Shown piece after piece: positions 52,911 to 62,504 of a DNA stretch of 64,000 nucleotides. How positions within the stretch are numbered: position 1 is the first letter of the stretch; every line of letters starts with the position of its first letter. A program made the position numbers and the translations under genes. Location: assembly GCA_045562755.1 (NCBI GenBank), contig JBJKVF010000006.1, positions 248,001 through 312,000 on the forward strand, in the 5' to 3' direction. The DNA comes from GCA-002708145 sp045562755 (GTDB lineage Bacteria; Chloroflexota; Dehalococcoidia; Lucifugimonadales; Lucifugimonadaceae). The notes below the pieces were generated by a model. That model was not told the origin of the DNA. It saw nothing but the letters and a program-made list of their open reading frames with translations, and did no database searches.

Positions 52911-53972
52911 TCAACCTATAGGTAAGTAAACCCTATTTCCTGTTTGCCAAGATTCTTGAACTGCATCTGTGAATTCCATATATTTCAAGGAATCAACAAA
53001 ATTTGATCTAGTTATTTGCTCTTTACCTCTGATGGCATTTATAAACTCTTCTTCAACCCTCCACTTTCCTTGTTTTTCTGAAGGAATTTGAATTGCAGTC
53101 ATTGATTTTTCGCCTTTTGAAGCACCTTCAACTACAGGTAACTCATTTGGTCCTTTACTTCTTATTCTTATTGTCCCACTTGATCCATAAATCCAAAGAT
53201 CCATAGGTTCAGAAAAAGGACCGCTAACAGAACTCATTGAAAGATTAACATTACCGCCACCTACTAAGGAGTATATTACATCAATTTGATCAGGAATCGA
53301 AACAAAATATTTTTTCCCATCCCAATTTGGTCTCTGTTTGACGATTACCTGAGACTGAGCCATTACTGAATTAGCAGGGCCCACCAATCTCATTAAATTT
53401 TCGTACCATATTCCTAAAAACATAACATTATTCCCAGAATATTCTCGAATCTGTCTCCAGTGAACTTCACTTGTTGAATCTGGATAAGCGTTACCATCAC
53501 TAACTCTAATATTAACGTTTATTATATCTCCAAGATAACCATCTGAAATCATGTCCATCAAATGCGCCTCACAATGCATTAGATGAGGAGGAGGTACAAT
53601 CTGTGTTATTAGATTCGGTTTTGATTCAGAAGCATGAAGCATTTCACGGGCTTCAAAAGCGTTAGCAGCCATTCTAGCTTCACATAAAACATGTTTATCA
53701 AATTCGAGTGCAGTAGTAGTCATTATTGAATGCATGTATGGCCAAGTACCTATACATACAGCATCAATTTCTGGATCTTCAATTAGCTCCATCCAATCTT
53801 TATAAATATTCTTAATTTCATATTTTTCTGCTACTTTTTTTGAAGATTCTATTGATCGATTTGCTACACCTAAGAGCTCTACATTTGGCATAGCTCTAAA
53901 CCCTGGAATATGACGGAATGTAGTATTCGTACCAGCTCCAATAAAACCTACTTTTATTACTTCATTTGACAT
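52911..53972 (-). CDS. Gfo/Idh/MocA-family oxidoreductase
   Basis: The N-terminal NAD(P)-binding domain has IKVGFIGAGTNTTFRHIPG. The family's catalytic-lysine EKP motif is replaced by DKHVLCEARMA, so the usual lysine is missing or shifted. The C-terminal alpha/beta domain ends VQESWQTGNRVYLPIG. The family oxidises sugar hydroxyls or related substrates. At 353 residues it is full length. It is the first gene of the run leading into pxpABC and the Na+ module, and may handle an upstream substrate. Confidence 0.8.
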   Translation of the reverse strand: MSNEVIKVGFIGAGTNTTFRHIPGFRAMPNVELLGVANRSIESSKKVAEKYEIKNIYKDWMELIEDPEIDAVCIGTWPYMHSIMTTTALEFDKHVLCEARMAANAFEAREMLHASESKPNLITQIVPPPHLMHCEAHLMDMISDGYLGDIINVNIRVSDGNAYPDSTSEVHWRQIREYSGNNVMFLGIWYENLMRLVGPANSVMAQSQVIVKQRPNWDGKKYFVSIPDQIDVIYSLVGGGNVNLSMSSVSGPFSEPMDLWIYGSSGTIRIRSKGPNELPVVEGASKGEKSMTAIQIPSEKQGKWRVEEEFINAIRGKEQITRSNFVDSLKYMEFTDAVQESWQTGNRVYLPIG

Positions 53973-54103
53973 TATTTTACCTTTGTTACTTATTATTACT
54001 TAAACTAATTTCGTATAATAAGTATTATATAAATATAAAAAAAATCAATATTTTGAGTATTGTAAAAGTCAATTTATTTAGAGGTTAGTATTAAGATAAA
54101 ATT

Positions 54104-54412
54104 ATGAATATACCAATTGAAGTACAACAACTTAACAATGGGTTAAAAATTTTTTGGTCAGATAAAACACAATGTATCTATCCCTACAAATACCTAAGAT
54201 CCCAATGTGGATGTGCTAGCTGTGTCGAAGAAATGACTGGAAAAAAATTATTAAATGTTTCTACTATTAACGAAGATATTATCGTGGTTGATTATTTTGA
54301 GGTTGGGAAATACGCACTGCAGTTTTTGTGGTCAGATGGTCATAGTACTGGTATTTACCCTTATACTGTATTACGCATAATGAGCAAAGATAAATCAGTA
54401 TTATGCGAGTAA
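54104..54412 (+). CDS. DUF971 / gamma-butyrobetaine hydroxylase N-terminal-like protein
   Basis: This 102-residue stand-alone domain matches DUF971, the zinc-binding N-terminal part of gamma-butyrobetaine hydroxylase. The zinc cysteines are in CGCASC, and the conserved histidine is in WSDGHSTGIYPYTVLR. In many bacteria the isolated domain occurs with Fe-S or Mrp-type ATPase genes, but its role is not established. The gene stands alone between two minus-strand runs. Confidence 0.8.
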   Translation: MNIPIEVQQLNNGLKIFWSDKTQCIYPYKYLRSQCGCASCVEEMTGKKLLNVSTINEDIIVVDYFEVGKYALQFLWSDGHSTGIYPYTVLRIMSKDKSVLCE

Positions 54413-54447
54413 ATAGCTAACATACTACTTTTAAATAAATACGAAGA

Positions 54448-55515
54448 TTACAAACCTAAAACTTGCTTAACTGAATAAACTACATCATCGGGTTGAGGCA
54501 TGAATGCTTGTTCTAAATCTCTATTATAAGGAACAGGACTATGAGGAGCTGTAACTCTCTTAATTGGAGAATCTAAATAATCAAACCCCTTGTCAGCTAT
54601 AACAGCAGCAAACTCAGATGCCATTGAAGCTCTTGGGGTATCCTCGTCTACAATTACAACATTATTTGTTTTCTTTACAGATTCAATAAGAATATCTTCA
54701 TCAAATGGAGATAATGACATCATATCTATAACTTCACAATTTACACCATCTTCTGCTAATTTTTTTGCAGCTTCCTGACAAACAATTGAGGTATATGACA
54801 TTCCTACAAGGGTTATATCATTCCCATTTCTCAAATATCTTCCTTTACCAATTTCGATAGTGTAATCTTCATCAGGAACAAAACCTGACAAATTTATCAA
54901 TTTTTTATCATTTACTAAGAAGACAGGGTCATCATCCCTAATAGATGCAGCTAATAAACCTTTTGCAGAGTATGGATCAGAAGGAACTACTACTTTCAAA
55001 CCCGGAATATGAGCAAGCATTGAATAAAAACTCTCAGAATGTTGCGCTGCATGGCCTGTACCTGCTCCAGATCGAGCAAAAAGAGTCATTGGCACTTTTG
55101 TCTGCCCACCAAACATATATCTACTTTTTGCTGCGTTAGATAATAATTGATCATAAGCTACTGTAACGAAATCAAAGTACATTAAATCAACTATGGGTCT
55201 AAGTCCAGTTAATGCAGCTCCTACTGCAGCACCCGTGAAAGCAGCCTCAGAAATAGGTGCGTCTCTAATCCTCTTTGGACCAAATTCTTGAATAAGTCCT
55301 TTGGTAGCGGCAAAAGGACCACCCCATGCATCAAGTGGTTCTTTAGTTTTTTTGTCAAAACCTCCAGAAATGTCTTCCCCCATTAAGAATACATTCTCAT
55401 CTCTAATCATTTCCGCTCTAAGAGTATCCCTAAAAATATCCCGAAATCGCATCTCTTTACCAGGAACATTTTCGTATCCGGGGCCTAGTGAATTTATATT
55501 TATTTTTTCAGTCAT
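54448..55515 (-). CDS. 2-oxoacid (pyruvate/branched-chain) dehydrogenase E1 beta subunit
   Basis: E1 beta works with E1 alpha to decarboxylate a 2-oxo acid with thiamine diphosphate. The conserved FLMGEDI, DAPISEAAFTGAAVGAALTG and AQHSESFYSMLAHIPGLKVV segments are present. At 355 residues it is full length. It lies 16 bp downstream of E1 alpha, so the pair is an operon. E2 and E3 are not in the window. Confidence 0.9.
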   Translation of the reverse strand: MTEKININSLGPGYENVPGKEMRFRDIFRDTLRAEMIRDENVFLMGEDISGGFDKKTKEPLDAWGGPFAATKGLIQEFGPKRIRDAPISEAAFTGAAVGAALTGLRPIVDLMYFDFVTVAYDQLLSNAAKSRYMFGGQTKVPMTLFARSGAGTGHAAQHSESFYSMLAHIPGLKVVVPSDPYSAKGLLAASIRDDDPVFLVNDKKLINLSGFVPDEDYTIEIGKGRYLRNGNDITLVGMSYTSIVCQEAAKKLAEDGVNCEVIDMMSLSPFDEDILIESVKKTNNVVIVDEDTPRASMASEFAAVIADKGFDYLDSPIKRVTAPHSPVPYNRDLEQAFMPQPDDVVYSVKQVLGL

Positions 55516-55531
55516 ATATTTTTCTCCTTAT

Positions 55532-56530
55532 TTACCTTAAACCTTCGATGGGATTTGAATACTCAACATACACATCTTTATACAAATCATTAATGTCAGG
55601 CATAGGACTATTTAAGGCAAATTCAACAGCATCTGTCATTTCCTTTTCAATTTTAGACTTAATCGAATCAAGCTCCGCTTTTGTAATAAGTTTTTGATCA
55701 GTCACTCTAGTTTCAAAATTAATAATAGGGTCCTTTTCATGAAATAGCTTTTCCTCTTCATCAGTACGATATTTTTTTGGATCATCAGCATGGAAATGCC
55801 CGTGATACCTATAAGTCTTCATCTCGATAAGCGTTGGACCTTCACCTGCCCTTGCCCTCTTAACAGCTTCACCAGCAGCATCATAAACTTCAAAAACATC
55901 CATCCCGTCAACTATAATACCAGGCATACCATAACCTTCGGCTCTAGATGCAATATCTTCTGTTGATACTGCATACCAAGCAGGAGTAGCTTCAGCATAT
56001 CCATTGTTTTCACAGGCAAAAATTACAGGTAATTTCCATACAGAAGCCAAATTCATAGATTCGTGTAGAATTCCTTGAGACGTTGCACCATCACCAAAAA
56101 ATGAAACCCCTATTGAATTAGTCTCATCTCCTTTATATTTAGCTGTTAGCGCTGCTCCTACTGCTAGAGGAATAGATGCACCAACAATAGCATTAGCACC
56201 TAACATACCTTTTGAAAAATCTGCTATGTGCATTGAGCCGCCTTTTCCACCACATTGACCAGTTGACCTACCCATTATTTCTGCCATCATAGCACTTGTA
56301 TCTAAGCCTTTTGCTATACAATGCCCGTGACCTCTATGAGTAGATCCAATCCAATCTTTATTAGTAAGATGAGCACAAATTCCAGTAGGAGGAGCTTCCT
56401 GCCCATCCGATGGATGAGTTACCCCCATTGCATTCCCCTTGAAGGTTTGTTCTAGCATTGTCTCCTCAAAGCGTCTAATCCTATACATAGTCTCATAAAT
56501 CCACCTAAGTTTTGTCTTCGGAATAGTCAA
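55532..56530 (-). CDS. 2-oxoacid (pyruvate/acetoin/branched-chain) dehydrogenase E1 alpha subunit
   Basis: The thiamine-diphosphate motif GDGATSQGILHESMNLA is intact, as are HRGHGHCIAKG and GKGGSMHIAD. TLIEMKTYRYHGHFHADDP holds the phosphorylation-loop region. At 332 residues it is full length. The start is a TTG with AGGTG five bases upstream, giving MTIPKTKLRW. Substrate (pyruvate, acetoin or branched-chain oxo acid) is not decided by sequence. Confidence 0.88.
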   Translation of the reverse strand: MTIPKTKLRWIYETMYRIRRFEETMLEQTFKGNAMGVTHPSDGQEAPPTGICAHLTNKDWIGSTHRGHGHCIAKGLDTSAMMAEIMGRSTGQCGGKGGSMHIADFSKGMLGANAIVGASIPLAVGAALTAKYKGDETNSIGVSFFGDGATSQGILHESMNLASVWKLPVIFACENNGYAEATPAWYAVSTEDIASRAEGYGMPGIIVDGMDVFEVYDAAGEAVKRARAGEGPTLIEMKTYRYHGHFHADDPKKYRTDEEEKLFHEKDPIINFETRVTDQKLITKAELDSIKSKIEKEMTDAVEFALNSPMPDINDLYKDVYVEYSNPIEGLR

Positions 56531-56790
56531 AATTCACCTCGCAAGTTGAAAGTTATAATATTTATTGTTGTAGTAATAATATTCGCATAAAGTTATTTAT
56601 GTGTATATTCTTATTTGGCATAATTTTTATAAATAATGCTTAAAACAGTAATTTTAATCAAAATATACAACAATTTATGTTTTTGAATATTGCGCAGATT
56701 TTGGGTAATGAATAAAATTAGTTTATTAAGATTAGAAAAAATTATTTTTATAAAAAAAATTATGATGTAATTTTAGGAGTTAAATTTTCA

Positions 56791-57081
56791 ATGGACCCAG
56801 CACCACTTTCAAAAGAACAATGGGCTGAAGTAGGAATGGCACTGAAGTTTTTATGGTTAGCATTAGGTTTTGCAATAATGGCAGGTCCATCACTTCTTAC
56901 CGCTCATGCAATCATTCCTTCTGCAGTTGGTGATAAATCTATTGATTCAAAGTGGACTAAGCTTAGAAAACCATTATATGCTTTTGGAGTGCTTTGCATT
57001 CTTGGAATCATTGGCTCTTTAATAATGTTCACTCAAAATTTAAACTTTCTTGAAGAAAGTTATTCAAGATACTGGATATAA
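56791..57081 (+). CDS. Unknown small membrane protein at the head of the ACIII operon
   Basis: I do not recognise this 96-residue protein. It has two membrane helices (about 17-39 and 64-85), a short acidic start (MDPAPLSKEQW) and ends FLEESYSRYWI. GGAG precedes the ATG about 11 bp upstream. The pentaheme cytochrome gene begins 27 bp later, so it is likely co-transcribed with the ACIII genes and may be an accessory subunit or assembly protein. The 260 bp before it contain no other gene. Confidence 0.65.
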   Translation: MDPAPLSKEQWAEVGMALKFLWLALGFAIMAGPSLLTAHAIIPSAVGDKSIDSKWTKLRKPLYAFGVLCILGIIGSLIMFTQNLNFLEESYSRYWI

Positions 57082-57108
57082 GTTATTTAATAAGGAAAAA
57101 AATTAGAT

Positions 57109-57909
57109 TTGGATAATAACAAAAAAGAAAAAGAGTCTAAATTAGGCTCTATATTTGGTGGAGTAAAATTCCCAAAGCTTCCTTTTAATATCCCAAAACC
57201 ACCCACACCACCAACTCACTTAGGTGATGTTGAATTGCCAAAAACACTAATGTATTTACTACCGATTGGTGGCTTATTCACTTTAGCTTTTGTTGGAGCT
57301 ATAGCTGCTTTTATTATTACTGCTTGGTGGGGTCAGCCGATTCCTGTGTTAGGATTTGAACAAACATTTGACCAACCTATAAATTTCCCTCATACAGTTC
57401 ATGCATCAACAAAACAACTAGACTATAAGGATGCCGATGGTAACGCTATGGTGGGCCTTGGAACAGATTGTACTTTTTGTCACAGAACTGTGAACAAAAC
57501 TACAGCTGCCGGAGCAAATGCATACATTCCTCCTGTTAATTTTTGTGCAAATTGTCATGGTGTAATTGGTACTGAAGATAATACTCAACTTAATATACTT
57601 AGAGATGCGGCCGGAATAATTGGTGAAGATGGGACTAGTCCCATAAACTGGAGAAGAGTACACAGATTACCCGACCATGTAAGATTTGTACATGAACCCC
57701 ATATTAGATATTTATCTTCTAACCCAGAACATATCAAAGGAGAAACTGATGGGGTGACAACTGGTCCATCAGCAGTTTGCTCAACCTGCCATGGAAATGT
57801 TGCTTCAATGGAAAAAGTTTATCAGGTCGAACCACTAAAAATGAGACAATGTGTTGATTGTCATAGAGATAATGAAGCTCCGACGGATTGTGCTACATGT
57901 CATCACTAA
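57109..57909 (+). CDS. actA: ACIII subunit A, membrane-anchored pentaheme cytochrome c
   Basis: ActA carries electrons within Alternative Complex III (menaquinol:cytochrome c or HiPIP oxidoreductase). There are exactly five CXXCH heme motifs, at about residues 121, 146, 224, 248 and 261. One membrane helix lies at about 46-72, so the hemes are outside the cytoplasm. Extra histidines (VRFVHEPHIR, PEHIK) can serve as distal ligands. The start is a TTG; AAGGA is upstream but further away than usual. 266 residues. Confidence 0.9.
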   Translation: MDNNKKEKESKLGSIFGGVKFPKLPFNIPKPPTPPTHLGDVELPKTLMYLLPIGGLFTLAFVGAIAAFIITAWWGQPIPVLGFEQTFDQPINFPHTVHASTKQLDYKDADGNAMVGLGTDCTFCHRTVNKTTAAGANAYIPPVNFCANCHGVIGTEDNTQLNILRDAAGIIGEDGTSPINWRRVHRLPDHVRFVHEPHIRYLSSNPEHIKGETDGVTTGPSAVCSTCHGNVASMEKVYQVEPLKMRQCVDCHRDNEAPTDCATCHH

Positions 57910-57941
57910 TATTTTAAGATTTTTTTAAGGATAAAGAATAT

Positions 57942-60320
57942 ATGAAAATCAATCGAAGAGAATTTCTATCACTGACAGGTAAGTCAGCAGCTGGGGCTAT
58001 GATTTTTGCAGCCTGTGGTTTGCCTGAAAAAGAATTAATAGTTCAAAGTCCAGTTGGTTATCCTGAAGATTTAGTAAGAGGGGAAGATGCTTGGTACGCA
58101 ACAAGTATGCCAGATTACACAAATGGAGATGGTGTAATTGTTAGAGTTGTTCAAGGAAGAGCTACTAAGGTAGAGGGAAATCCTGATCATCCAATTAACA
58201 GAGGAGTGGCAACTGCTAGATATGATTCCACACTTCAAATACTATACCACCCAGATAGAATTAAAGAACCTTTAAGTAGATATTCTAAATCTGGAAATGT
58301 TATTAATGTCTCATGGAATAAAGCAACTAATGATCTAAAAAATATTATCAGAGAGTCCAAAGATAAAATCACAGTGATAACAAATCCAACAAGAGGTCAT
58401 TCTTCATACGTAACAAATGAGTTTGCAAAAAGATTCGGTGCAAAAAATATGCATTTCGATCCTATTGTTCAAAATATACAACAAAATACAATGAAAAGAA
58501 TTTTTGATTTAGATAGATTGCCTCACTTAGATATAGATAATACAAAGACTATTCTGTCATTTGGAGCAGATTGGTTAAGTACTTGGAATTCTCCAGCTCA
58601 ATACAATGAAATGTACGGGAATTTTAGAGAAGGAAAAGACGGAGAAAGAGGATATTTTGTTCATGTAGATCCACGGATGTCAAATACCGCAGCATCCGCT
58701 GATGTTTGGTTGTCACCGATTCCGGGAACAGAAGGTCATTTAGCTCTTGGTATAGCATATGAAATAATTACTAATAAACTAGTTGAACCAAAAAATATAA
58801 ATAAATTCCTTTCAGTAATAGATTTTGATATGGGCGAATTTTCAACATCCAGCGTTGCAAAAAAATGTGATATTTCTGAAGAAAAAATAAAAGAAGTGGC
58901 TAAACATTTTGCTAAGTACACACCATCTATTGCTTTTGCTGGAGGGTCATCAGAAGCACATACAAACGGAAGCTTTATTGCAAGCGCGGTTTATTCACTA
59001 AATATACTCACAAACTCCGTGAATACTAAAGGTGGTATCTTACCTAACCCAGAAGGTGCACTCCCAAAAATTAATTCTTCAGCTAGTGGGAACTCATTAT
59101 CTGAGTGGGAAAAAGAAATTGAAAAATGGTCTAACGGAGATGTAAAAACTCTCATAATTCGAGGAGTAGATATAATTCACGGAATGCCTGATTTCACAGG
59201 TATAAAAGAAGCAATGAGTAAAATTGATAATGTTGTATGCTTTGGACATGTTTATAATGACACCATGGATTATGCAGACCTTATACTACCTGAAAACACA
59301 TGTTTTGAATCTTGGGATACAAATATTCCTGAGCCTGCGCCTGGTTATCAAGTTTTAGGTACTCAACAACCTATTGTTGGTCAAACAATGACCTCTGATG
59401 GTACTGGAATAATCAGTAACTCTAAAAGCTTTGGAGACTTAATTTTGCAAGTTTCTAAAGATTTAGGTGAAAACATTGGATCTAGTATGGAATCAATGAT
59501 TAAAAAAGATCTAAAAGATTTGCATAGTTCTGTTTCTGGTGGCTCGATAATATCAACTAACCCTGACAACTTTACTAATGGAATACTTCAAAGAGGCGGT
59601 TGGTGGAATATTAATAATAAAAGTCAAAGTGATGATTTTCAAATAACATCACAAAGTATTTCGAAAATTAAATCAAATAGTAATTTTTCTTCAGTGGAAC
59701 ATCAATCAAACGAAGAGCATAAATCTGATGAAAAAAATCATTCCAAAGATTTTTACCTTGCTCCATTTGTTTCAAATTCCATTTTAGATGGAAGATTAGC
59801 TTATGCACCTTGGGCTCAACAAACTCCAGATCCAATTTCTTCTGCATCTTGGTCAACATGGGTTGAAATTAATAGCCATGAAGCTGAAAACCTGAATATT
59901 AGAGAAGGAGATGTTTTAGAAATTGCTACTTCAAATGGAAGTATTGAAGCCCTCGCCTATCCACATCCAGGAATAAGACCAGGAGTAATTGGAATACCTA
60001 TTGGTCAAGGAAATAAGAATGGAGGTAGATATGCTGAAGGAAGAGGAGCAAATATACTTTCCATACTTGAAGATATGAGAGATAAGGAATCTGGAGCCCT
60101 TGCCTGGGCAGCAACCAAGGTTACAATTAATAAAACTGGTAATAGAAGAAAAGTTCCTAAAATGGAAGGTGACGTAGAAGCTAGACCAGTAGAACCTGGA
60201 GTACCAGTACTTGTAGTAGGACCAAATGAAACTGCTAAAGAAGCACAAGAGCATAACCATCACCAATATCAAAAAGAGTTATTTGAAAAAAAAGATTCAA
60301 AATCAAAAAGTGATCATTAA
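57942..60320 (+). CDS. actB1: ACIII subunit B, molybdopterin-oxidoreductase-like part (ActB1)
   Basis: This large 792-residue protein has the molybdopterin-oxidoreductase fold used as a structural subunit in ACIII, where no molybdenum cofactor is bound. The N-terminus has a Tat-type RREFLSLTG followed by a hydrophobic stretch and the lipobox-like AACG (Cys25), so it is probably exported folded and lipid-anchored. In Chloroflexus ActB is fused to a Fe-S domain; here that domain is a separate gene 16 bp downstream. A Ser/His/Lys-rich insertion (about 580-605) and a His/Lys-rich C-terminus (NHHQYQKELFEKK) are unusual. Confidence 0.88.
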   Translation: MKINRREFLSLTGKSAAGAMIFAACGLPEKELIVQSPVGYPEDLVRGEDAWYATSMPDYTNGDGVIVRVVQGRATKVEGNPDHPINRGVATARYDSTLQILYHPDRIKEPLSRYSKSGNVINVSWNKATNDLKNIIRESKDKITVITNPTRGHSSYVTNEFAKRFGAKNMHFDPIVQNIQQNTMKRIFDLDRLPHLDIDNTKTILSFGADWLSTWNSPAQYNEMYGNFREGKDGERGYFVHVDPRMSNTAASADVWLSPIPGTEGHLALGIAYEIITNKLVEPKNINKFLSVIDFDMGEFSTSSVAKKCDISEEKIKEVAKHFAKYTPSIAFAGGSSEAHTNGSFIASAVYSLNILTNSVNTKGGILPNPEGALPKINSSASGNSLSEWEKEIEKWSNGDVKTLIIRGVDIIHGMPDFTGIKEAMSKIDNVVCFGHVYNDTMDYADLILPENTCFESWDTNIPEPAPGYQVLGTQQPIVGQTMTSDGTGIISNSKSFGDLILQVSKDLGENIGSSMESMIKKDLKDLHSSVSGGSIISTNPDNFTNGILQRGGWWNINNKSQSDDFQITSQSISKIKSNSNFSSVEHQSNEEHKSDEKNHSKDFYLAPFVSNSILDGRLAYAPWAQQTPDPISSASWSTWVEINSHEAENLNIREGDVLEIATSNGSIEALAYPHPGIRPGVIGIPIGQGNKNGGRYAEGRGANILSILEDMRDKESGALAWAATKVTINKTGNRRKVPKMEGDVEARPVEPGVPVLVVGPNETAKEAQEHNHHQYQKELFEKKDSKSKSDH

Positions 60321-60336
60321 ATAAGGAAAAAATTAT

Positions 60337-61080
60337 ATGACAACAGATATAGAAAAATTTGGAACAAGAAATTGGGGAATGATTGCTGACCTGGACAAAT
60401 GTACTGGTTGCCAAGCATGTGTAATAGCTTGTCAGGCTGAAAATAATATACCTATAAACACACAGGATAGAGTTGAAAGAGCTAGGTCAATATCTTGGAT
60501 TAGAGTTGAAAGATATTGGGAAGGAGATTTTCCTGATACTAAAGCTAGATTTATACCAATTATGTGTCAACATTGTGAAAATGCACCTTGTGAGCCAGTG
60601 TGTCCTGTATATGCCAGTTACCATAACTCTGAGGGATTGAATGTTCAGGTTTATAACAGGTGTGTTGGTACAAGATATTGTGCTAACGCTTGCCCATATA
60701 TTGTAAGATTTTTTAATTACTGGGATCCAGTATGGCCTGAATCATTAAGAAATCATCTTAATCCTGATGTGACAATAAGATCAAGAGGAATAATGGAAAA
60801 ATGTAGCTTTTGTATCCAAAGAATTAATAGAACTAGTAGAGAAGCCAAAAGTGAAGGTCGAGAACTAGAAGACGGTGAAATTCAAACAGCCTGTTCTGCA
60901 GCATGTGGAACTCACGGTATTGTTTTTGGTGACTTTAATGATCCGGATAGCAGAGTTTCAAAATTACGTAATCATAAAAGAGCTTTTACATTATTAGAGC
61001 AGTTTGGAACAGATCCAAATGTTATTTATTTAGCAAAAGTTGACCCTGATAAAAACAGTTCAGAAGAAGGACACCATTAA
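60337..61080 (+). CDS. actB2: ACIII subunit B, four-cluster ferredoxin-like part (ActB2)
   Basis: The 247-residue protein has four ferredoxin-type cysteine groups: CTGCQACVIAC (from Cys22), CQHCENAPCEPVCPV, CVGTRYCANACPY and a late group starting CSFCIQRI with further cysteines in QTACSAACGTHG. This fits the Fe-S half of ActB, which takes electrons toward the hemes. No signal peptide is seen, consistent with co-export with the Tat-bearing ActB1. Its stop is directly followed by the ATG of the next gene. Confidence 0.9.
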   Translation: MTTDIEKFGTRNWGMIADLDKCTGCQACVIACQAENNIPINTQDRVERARSISWIRVERYWEGDFPDTKARFIPIMCQHCENAPCEPVCPVYASYHNSEGLNVQVYNRCVGTRYCANACPYIVRFFNYWDPVWPESLRNHLNPDVTIRSRGIMEKCSFCIQRINRTSREAKSEGRELEDGEIQTACSAACGTHGIVFGDFNDPDSRVSKLRNHKRAFTLLEQFGTDPNVIYLAKVDPDKNSSEEGHH

Positions 61081-62490
61081 ATGGTCAATTTACCTAAAAA
61101 TGTAAATCATGATTCTCACCATACATTGCCTCCTAAAAATGTCGATGCTGAGGTAATAGTTAAAGAATTAGTGGAGACAACTAATGGTGCATCAAATAGA
61201 TTCAAAATTATTGCTTTTGGATTAGGTATAATGTCCATAATAGGAATAATTGCCCTGGTAATTAAATGGATAAATTATGGGGATGATTCAACAAGATGGG
61301 GATATGTTGCTGCGTTAGTGTCATTTTTACTATCTATAACCGGAGGAGCACCTATGGTTGCAATGGGACCTGTAATGGCAAAAGCTAACTGGGTTAGACC
61401 GTTAACTAGGTTAGCAGCTATTTTTTCTTTTGCCGGAATCTCTACAATTATAGTCTTAATACCCTTATTATTTATACTACCACCACTAGTAGTTGATGGA
61501 ACCAGAAGAAGGAGTATCTGGTATGAGGCTCCAAATTATTCACCTCATGTATGGGGAATAATAGGTATGGTGCTTCTACTAATTACTGGAATAGCACTAT
61601 TTTACTCTGCCGCGCTACCTGACTTTGCTGTTATGAGAGAAAACTCAACTGGTTGGAGGCAAAAATTAGGTAAAAAGCTAGCCCGAGGATGGGTTGGTAC
61701 TGATTCTCAATGGAGAACACTTAGGATGAGAATTGGAATGTTTGGAACCTTCTATTTTTTTGTTATGGTAATGGTTAATTTCCTTTATACTACTGATTTT
61801 GCCCAAGGAGTTGTGCCAGGCTACCGAGACGCAATTTATACCTTGTATCATACTGTTTCTTCATGGCAAGGTGGAGTGGCTGCACTTATAATAGCCTTGT
61901 GGATAGTAAGAAGAAATATGAAACTAGAAAAATATATTCATCTTGATGCATTTTGGTCATTGGGAAGATTATTATTTGCATTAACTCTTCTTTGGATATA
62001 TCTTTTTTATTCATCATTTATAGTTTTTTGGTACGGTAGGTCGGAAAATGACAAAGCAACTCTTGATCTTTTAGTAAAAGGACCAATGATATGGGCATTT
62101 TTAGCGGGAGCTACATTTATTTGGCTAGTTCCTTGGTGGATTTTAATATGGAATAGAGTAAGAAAAAGTATAAATGGAATGGCGATTGGTTCATGTGTAA
62201 TTATTATTGGATTGCTATTAGATCGGATAAGGCTATTTGTAGCTGCTTGGTCTGTTCCTCAAGAATTTATTCATCAAAAGTGGCTAAAACAGATCCCAGA
62301 TACAATTTATCCTGATATATTCGATATAATCATAGCTTTGGGAAGTATATCATTATCTATTCTTATGGTTATGCTTATGACAAAAATTATACCTGTACTA
62401 TCTATTTGGCAAATTCAAGAGTTCAACCTATTATCTAAACCAATAAAATTTATAAAAGGGCACGCAACTTTGATTGCTAAGCCTGATTAG
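61081..62490 (+). CDS. ACIII NrfD/PsrC-like integral membrane subunit (first of two)
   Basis: This 469-residue protein has about ten membrane helices after a polar start with the histidines NHDSHHTLPP. Conserved NrfD-like features are the first loop GGAPMVAMGPVMAKANWVRP and the segment ALFYSAALPDFAVMRE. Such subunits bind menaquinol. ACIII contains two of these (ActC and ActF); order alone does not decide which one this is. It begins with the base after the actB2 stop. Confidence 0.8.
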   Translation: MVNLPKNVNHDSHHTLPPKNVDAEVIVKELVETTNGASNRFKIIAFGLGIMSIIGIIALVIKWINYGDDSTRWGYVAALVSFLLSITGGAPMVAMGPVMAKANWVRPLTRLAAIFSFAGISTIIVLIPLLFILPPLVVDGTRRRSIWYEAPNYSPHVWGIIGMVLLLITGIALFYSAALPDFAVMRENSTGWRQKLGKKLARGWVGTDSQWRTLRMRIGMFGTFYFFVMVMVNFLYTTDFAQGVVPGYRDAIYTLYHTVSSWQGGVAALIIALWIVRRNMKLEKYIHLDAFWSLGRLLFALTLLWIYLFYSSFIVFWYGRSENDKATLDLLVKGPMIWAFLAGATFIWLVPWWILIWNRVRKSINGMAIGSCVIIIGLLLDRIRLFVAAWSVPQEFIHQKWLKQIPDTIYPDIFDIIIALGSISLSILMVMLMTKIIPVLSIWQIQEFNLLSKPIKFIKGHATLIAKPD

Positions 62491-62504
62491 GAAGTATAAA
62501 GAAT

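Noticed and set aside
56531..56790. A missed gene or RNA in the divergent gap before the ACIII operon
   Set aside because: The region is AT-rich with no open frame of useful length and no convincing structure; it probably holds promoters for both directions.
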